A program made the translations under genes and the position numbers. Of a stretch of 35,045 bases of DNA, positions 34,782 through 35,045 are shown in pieces; within the stretch, counting starts at the first letter, position 1, and each line of letters starts with the position of its first letter. Origin of the DNA: Clostridiales bacterium (GTDB taxonomy: Bacteria > Bacillota > Clostridia > Lachnospirales > Lachnospiraceae); contig JAAYRG010000042.1 in assembly GCA_012518885.1 (NCBI GenBank), forward strand, positions 1 to 35,045. Direction: 5' to 3'. The notes beneath the pieces are model-generated. The model was given only the letters and a program-made list of their open reading frames with translations, did not search any database and was not told where the DNA came from.

Positions 34782-34903
34782 AATTTATTCCTCCTATTTT
34801 AAATTAAATTTATGATTATTTCTGCCTACTATATATTCTGATTATTCATATATTCTAATTATACACTAGTTTTATATATGTTAAATAATATAACATTAAT
34901 ACT

Positions 34904-34925
34904 TTATTCAAGTTCTTATGAATAA
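34904..34925 (-). promoter_or_regulatory. Inverted repeat in the cysK leader, possible operator
   Basis: TTATTCA, eight bases, TGAATAA, located about 40 bases inside the transcript. It could bind a cysteine regulator of the CymR kind or be chance in AT-rich DNA. Confidence 0.25.
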
Positions 34926-34970
34926 TACATTATTTTATAACTTATTAAACACATTGCTTTACTTGGTATT

Positions 34971-34999
34971 ATTATATTTGATTAAGAAATAAATGTCAA
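34971..34999 (-). promoter_or_regulatory. Consensus promoter of cysK
   Basis: TTGACA (34994-34999), 17 bases, TATAAT (34971-34976) on the minus strand, both boxes perfect. Transcription would begin near 34964. Confidence 0.85.
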
Positions 35000-35045
35000 G
35001 GCTTTTAAATCTTTTTTATTTAAATTCATGGTAAAACCCTTTGAG

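Noticed and set aside
35004-35045. Possible C-terminal end of a minus-strand gene (LKGFYHEFK stop) at the right edge
   Set aside because: Only nine codons are visible and another frame is also open, so no call is justified.

Overview
The window is AT-rich DNA with Gram-positive signals: strong AGGAGG-type ribosome binding sites, TTGACA/TATAAT promoters, long intrinsic terminators, DegV proteins, a DUF1540 protein, a Csp-like subtilase and HD-GYP signalling. This points to a low-GC member of the Clostridia, probably spore-forming and perhaps near Lachnospirales. No phage, transposase, CRISPR array, rRNA or tRNA was seen. It reads as ordinary chromosome.

Layout. (1) 1-438: start of a zinc-type ZnuA binding protein with a predicted promoter, operator and folded leader. 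(2) 856-3701: TPP riboswitch, permease, binding protein and ATPase of a ThiXYZ-type thiamine-pyrimidine importer, all on the minus strand. (3) 3698-9224: envelope polysaccharide block with galE, a membrane UDP-sugar 4,6-dehydratase, a GtrA flippase and an LCP ligase. (4) 9612-13445: DegV protein with an odd leader, phosphodiesterase, short-chain dehydrogenase, and a protein with tandem HD domains (HD-GYP). (5) 13536-17109: papain/C39-like cysteine peptidase, MNT/HEPN gene pair with a zinc knuckle on the HEPN protein, and a Csp-like subtilase. (6) 17205-19193: J-domain, DUF5685 and zinc-ribbon membrane genes in an operon. (7) 19469-21775: DUF819 membrane protein and a GNAT-like protein. (8) 21917-28535: five-gene minus-strand operon of a P-loop protein, CapA-like protein, polyprenyl-phosphate glycosyltransferase, YfhO and a small acidic tail protein. 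(9) 28671-32315: ABC-2 exporter. (10) 32591-34781: second DegV, DUF1540 and cysK.

How they fit. Envelope building dominates. GT2, GtrA and YfhO match the three steps of a polyprenyl-phosphate-linked sugar decoration of surface polymers, with GtrA separated from the other two by about 15 kb. GalE and the dehydratase supply nucleotide sugars, and LCP would attach a polymer to peptidoglycan. Nutrient uptake is the second theme (zinc and thiamine pyrimidine).

The least explained units are the J-domain/DUF5685/zinc-ribbon operon, the MNT/HEPN-zinc-knuckle pair, and the two genes (znuA and the first degV) whose start codons lack a Shine-Dalgarno sequence and sit behind small structured or coding leaders. 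Everything here is read by eye; no search or folding program was run.
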